A stretch of 64,000 nt of DNA from Cyclobacteriaceae bacterium (GTDB taxonomy: Bacteria > Bacteroidota > Bacteroidia > Cytophagales > Cyclobacteriaceae). Of this stretch, positions 62,980-64,000 are shown piece after piece (the first letter of the stretch is position 1; every line of letters starts with the position of its first letter). Both the position numbers and the translations under genes were made by a program. The notes beneath the pieces were generated by a model. It was not told the origin of the DNA. It searched no databases and was given only the letters and a program-made list of their open reading frames with translations. The stretch lies in contig JAHBUC010000002.1 in assembly GCA_019638275.1 (NCBI GenBank), positions 372,001 through 436,000 on the forward strand, given 5' to 3'.

Positions 62980-64000
62980 ATTTTCCAGCAATTTTCTGTG
63001 CCGCTACCCACGCGGTCGTCCATGCTGCCTGAAAATTAAACCCACCGGTTTCACCATCCAGGTTCAACACTTCGCCCGCAAAAAATAAACCGGGTGTCTT
63101 TTTGCTTTCCATCGTTTCAATGTTCACTTCGGTCAGATCGACTCCTCCACATGTCACAAACTCTTCTTTATAGGTTGTTTTGCCTTTCATGTGAAACGTA
63201 CAGCGGATAAGCTGTTCGGTCAACTTATTTATCTGACGGTTACTCATCTCTCCCCAAACTTTGCTCTCCTCTATTTCTGATTCTTCGCACAGTTTAATCC
63301 ACAAGCGATTGGGTAATTTAAATTGGGCTTCATTGTATACTTTCAATTTCGGTCGTGCTTGCTTTAAAGATAATAACATGGTGCGAACCTCTTCTTCCTT
63401 CACATCACCGATCCAACTTACCAAAACCGTAAACTCATATTTCTTTTCATGAAGCCACTCAGCCGCCCAGGCCGAAAGTTTAATCACAGCCGGGCCGCTT
63501 AATCCCCAATGCGTTATCAACACCGGACCTGCTTGTGAAAATTTAGTGCCCGCAATTTTTACCAATGCCTGATCAACAGAAACGCCCATTAATGGTACAA
63601 ACCGTTTCGATGAATCATTGAATGTAAACAGCGAAGGAACGAGTGGTGTTATCGCATGACCAGCATCTTCAAGCCATTGATAAGATTCGCGCTGCGGATG
63701 GCCACCAGTTGCGACCAAAATTTTTCGTGCGTAAAGTTTTTCTCCGATTTGTGTGGTTACACACAGTCCGTCTTGTGTCTGCTCAAGTTTAGCGGCAGTA
63801 GTGTGCTGCCTGATTTCAATTTTCAATTTCGTTGCTTCTTGTAAAAAACAGTCAATGATCGTTTGTGATGAATCTGTAATTGGAAACATCCTTCCGTCTG
63901 GCTCCGCTTTTAATGCTATGCCTCTTTCCGCAAACCAGTCTACCACATCTTTTGTCTGAAATTTTTGAAACAGCGAGCGGAGCATTTTTTCGCCTCGCGG
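62978..64000 (-). CDS. BaiN/HI0933-family flavoprotein, 5' end outside the window
   Basis: A FAD-dependent protein of the HI0933/BaiN (YhiN) family. The visible 340 residues contain the internal segment RGEKMLRSLFQKF, KILVATGGHPQRESY, LITHWGLSGPAVIKLS and the C-terminal CGGVDLTEVN and FFAGEVLNLDGETGGFNFQAAW. The N-terminal dinucleotide fold (about 60 residues) is missing because the frame stays open to the window edge (PRGEK precedes the internal Met), so the internal ATG at 63985 is not the start. The family is widespread and its role is mostly unknown. Confidence 0.9.
   Translation of the reverse strand, partial: PRGEKMLRSLFQKFQTKDVVDWFAERGIALKAEPDGRMFPITDSSQTIIDCFLQEATKLKIEIRQHTTAAKLEQTQDGLCVTTQIGEKLYARKILVATGGHPQRESYQWLEDAGHAITPLVPSLFTFNDSSKRFVPLMGVSVDQALVKIAGTKFSQAGPVLITHWGLSGPAVIKLSAWAAEWLHEKKYEFTVLVSWIGDVKEEEVRTMLLSLKQARPKLKVYNEAQFKLPNRLWIKLCEESEIEESKVWGEMSNRQINKLTEQLIRCTFHMKGKTTYKEEFVTCGGVDLTEVNIETMESKKTPGLFFAGEVLNLDGETGGFNFQAAWTTAWVAAQKIAGK

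Noticed and set aside
1..64000. CRISPR arrays, insertion sequences, prophage or integrative elements
   Set aside because: No regular repeat-spacer pattern, transposase, integrase or phage structural gene was seen; the genes look like a stable core region with a few accessory loci.

Overview
The window is a chromosomal segment of a Bacteroidota bacterium, most likely a member of the Cytophagales (inference from gene content, not a database match). Several signals agree. Genes are preceded by the Bacteroidota -7 element TAnnTTTG, at least ten of them well placed. There are SusC-type TonB receptors, OmpA/beta-propeller lipoproteins of the PorE type, a MurF-alanine racemase fusion, a GH3-family protein, a LETM1-related TerB-like protein, a DksA protein without a zinc finger, and DUF2911 and DUF1569 proteins. 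Coding density is high and no gene-free stretch exceeds about 200 bases. I see no CRISPR array, insertion sequence, prophage or rRNA gene.

Layout. 1-5.6 kb: gpmI, a lipoprotein, an MsbA-like ABC exporter and a Fur-family regulator form one tight plus-strand run, followed by a TerC-family membrane protein. 5.6-13.3 kb: a minus-strand run with feoA-feoB (ferrous iron uptake), a small TerB-like protein, a HEAT-repeat/cyclophilin lipoprotein, purK-purE and the TerB/LETM1-related protein. 13.3-17.7 kb: a 51-residue unannotated ORF, an S41 protease lipoprotein, the murF-alr fusion and a CsaA-like tRNA-binding protein. 17.9-21.4 kb: a TonB receptor resembling zinc receptors plus its lipoprotein partner, behind a 10-3-10 palindromic operator that covers the promoter. 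21.4-26.9 kb: an orphan HisA paralogue lacking a catalytic Asp, propeller and DUF2911 proteins, a 39-residue membrane ORF, a LOG protein, a double-DTG retropepsin-like protein with PDZ domain, and an atypical receiver protein.

27.0-31.0 kb holds the most interesting locus: an FAD-dependent oxidoreductase, a UbiA prenyltransferase, a type III polyketide synthase and a SAM methyltransferase. This looks like a compact pathway for a methylated, oxidised and possibly prenylated phenolic lipid or quinone. 31.1-39.5 kb carries lipoproteins, secreted propellers, a deoxynucleoside kinase and a large propeller-amidohydrolase. 39.5-42.4 kb has a large imperfect palindrome followed by a heme-type TonB receptor and a PepSY membrane protein. 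42.4-54.8 kb is almost all minus strand: GH3, lptB, recJ, a glycine-rich secreted protein, a SPOR protein, fumC, a PorE-like lipoprotein, and an Fe-S redox operon (membrane dicluster protein plus CCG-domain protein).

54.8-64.0 kb: tRNA-Phe(GAA) with clear promoter and terminator, an orphan 7-helix histidine kinase, a dksA-like/scpB/rluB-like operon (the pseudouridine synthase has 126-bp tandem repeats), a lamin-tail cell-surface gene broken by a frameshift, asd, and a BaiN/HI0933-type flavoprotein that runs off the right edge. Metal handling is a recurring theme (Fur regulator, FeoAB, two TonB metal/heme-type receptors, PepSY, TerC).
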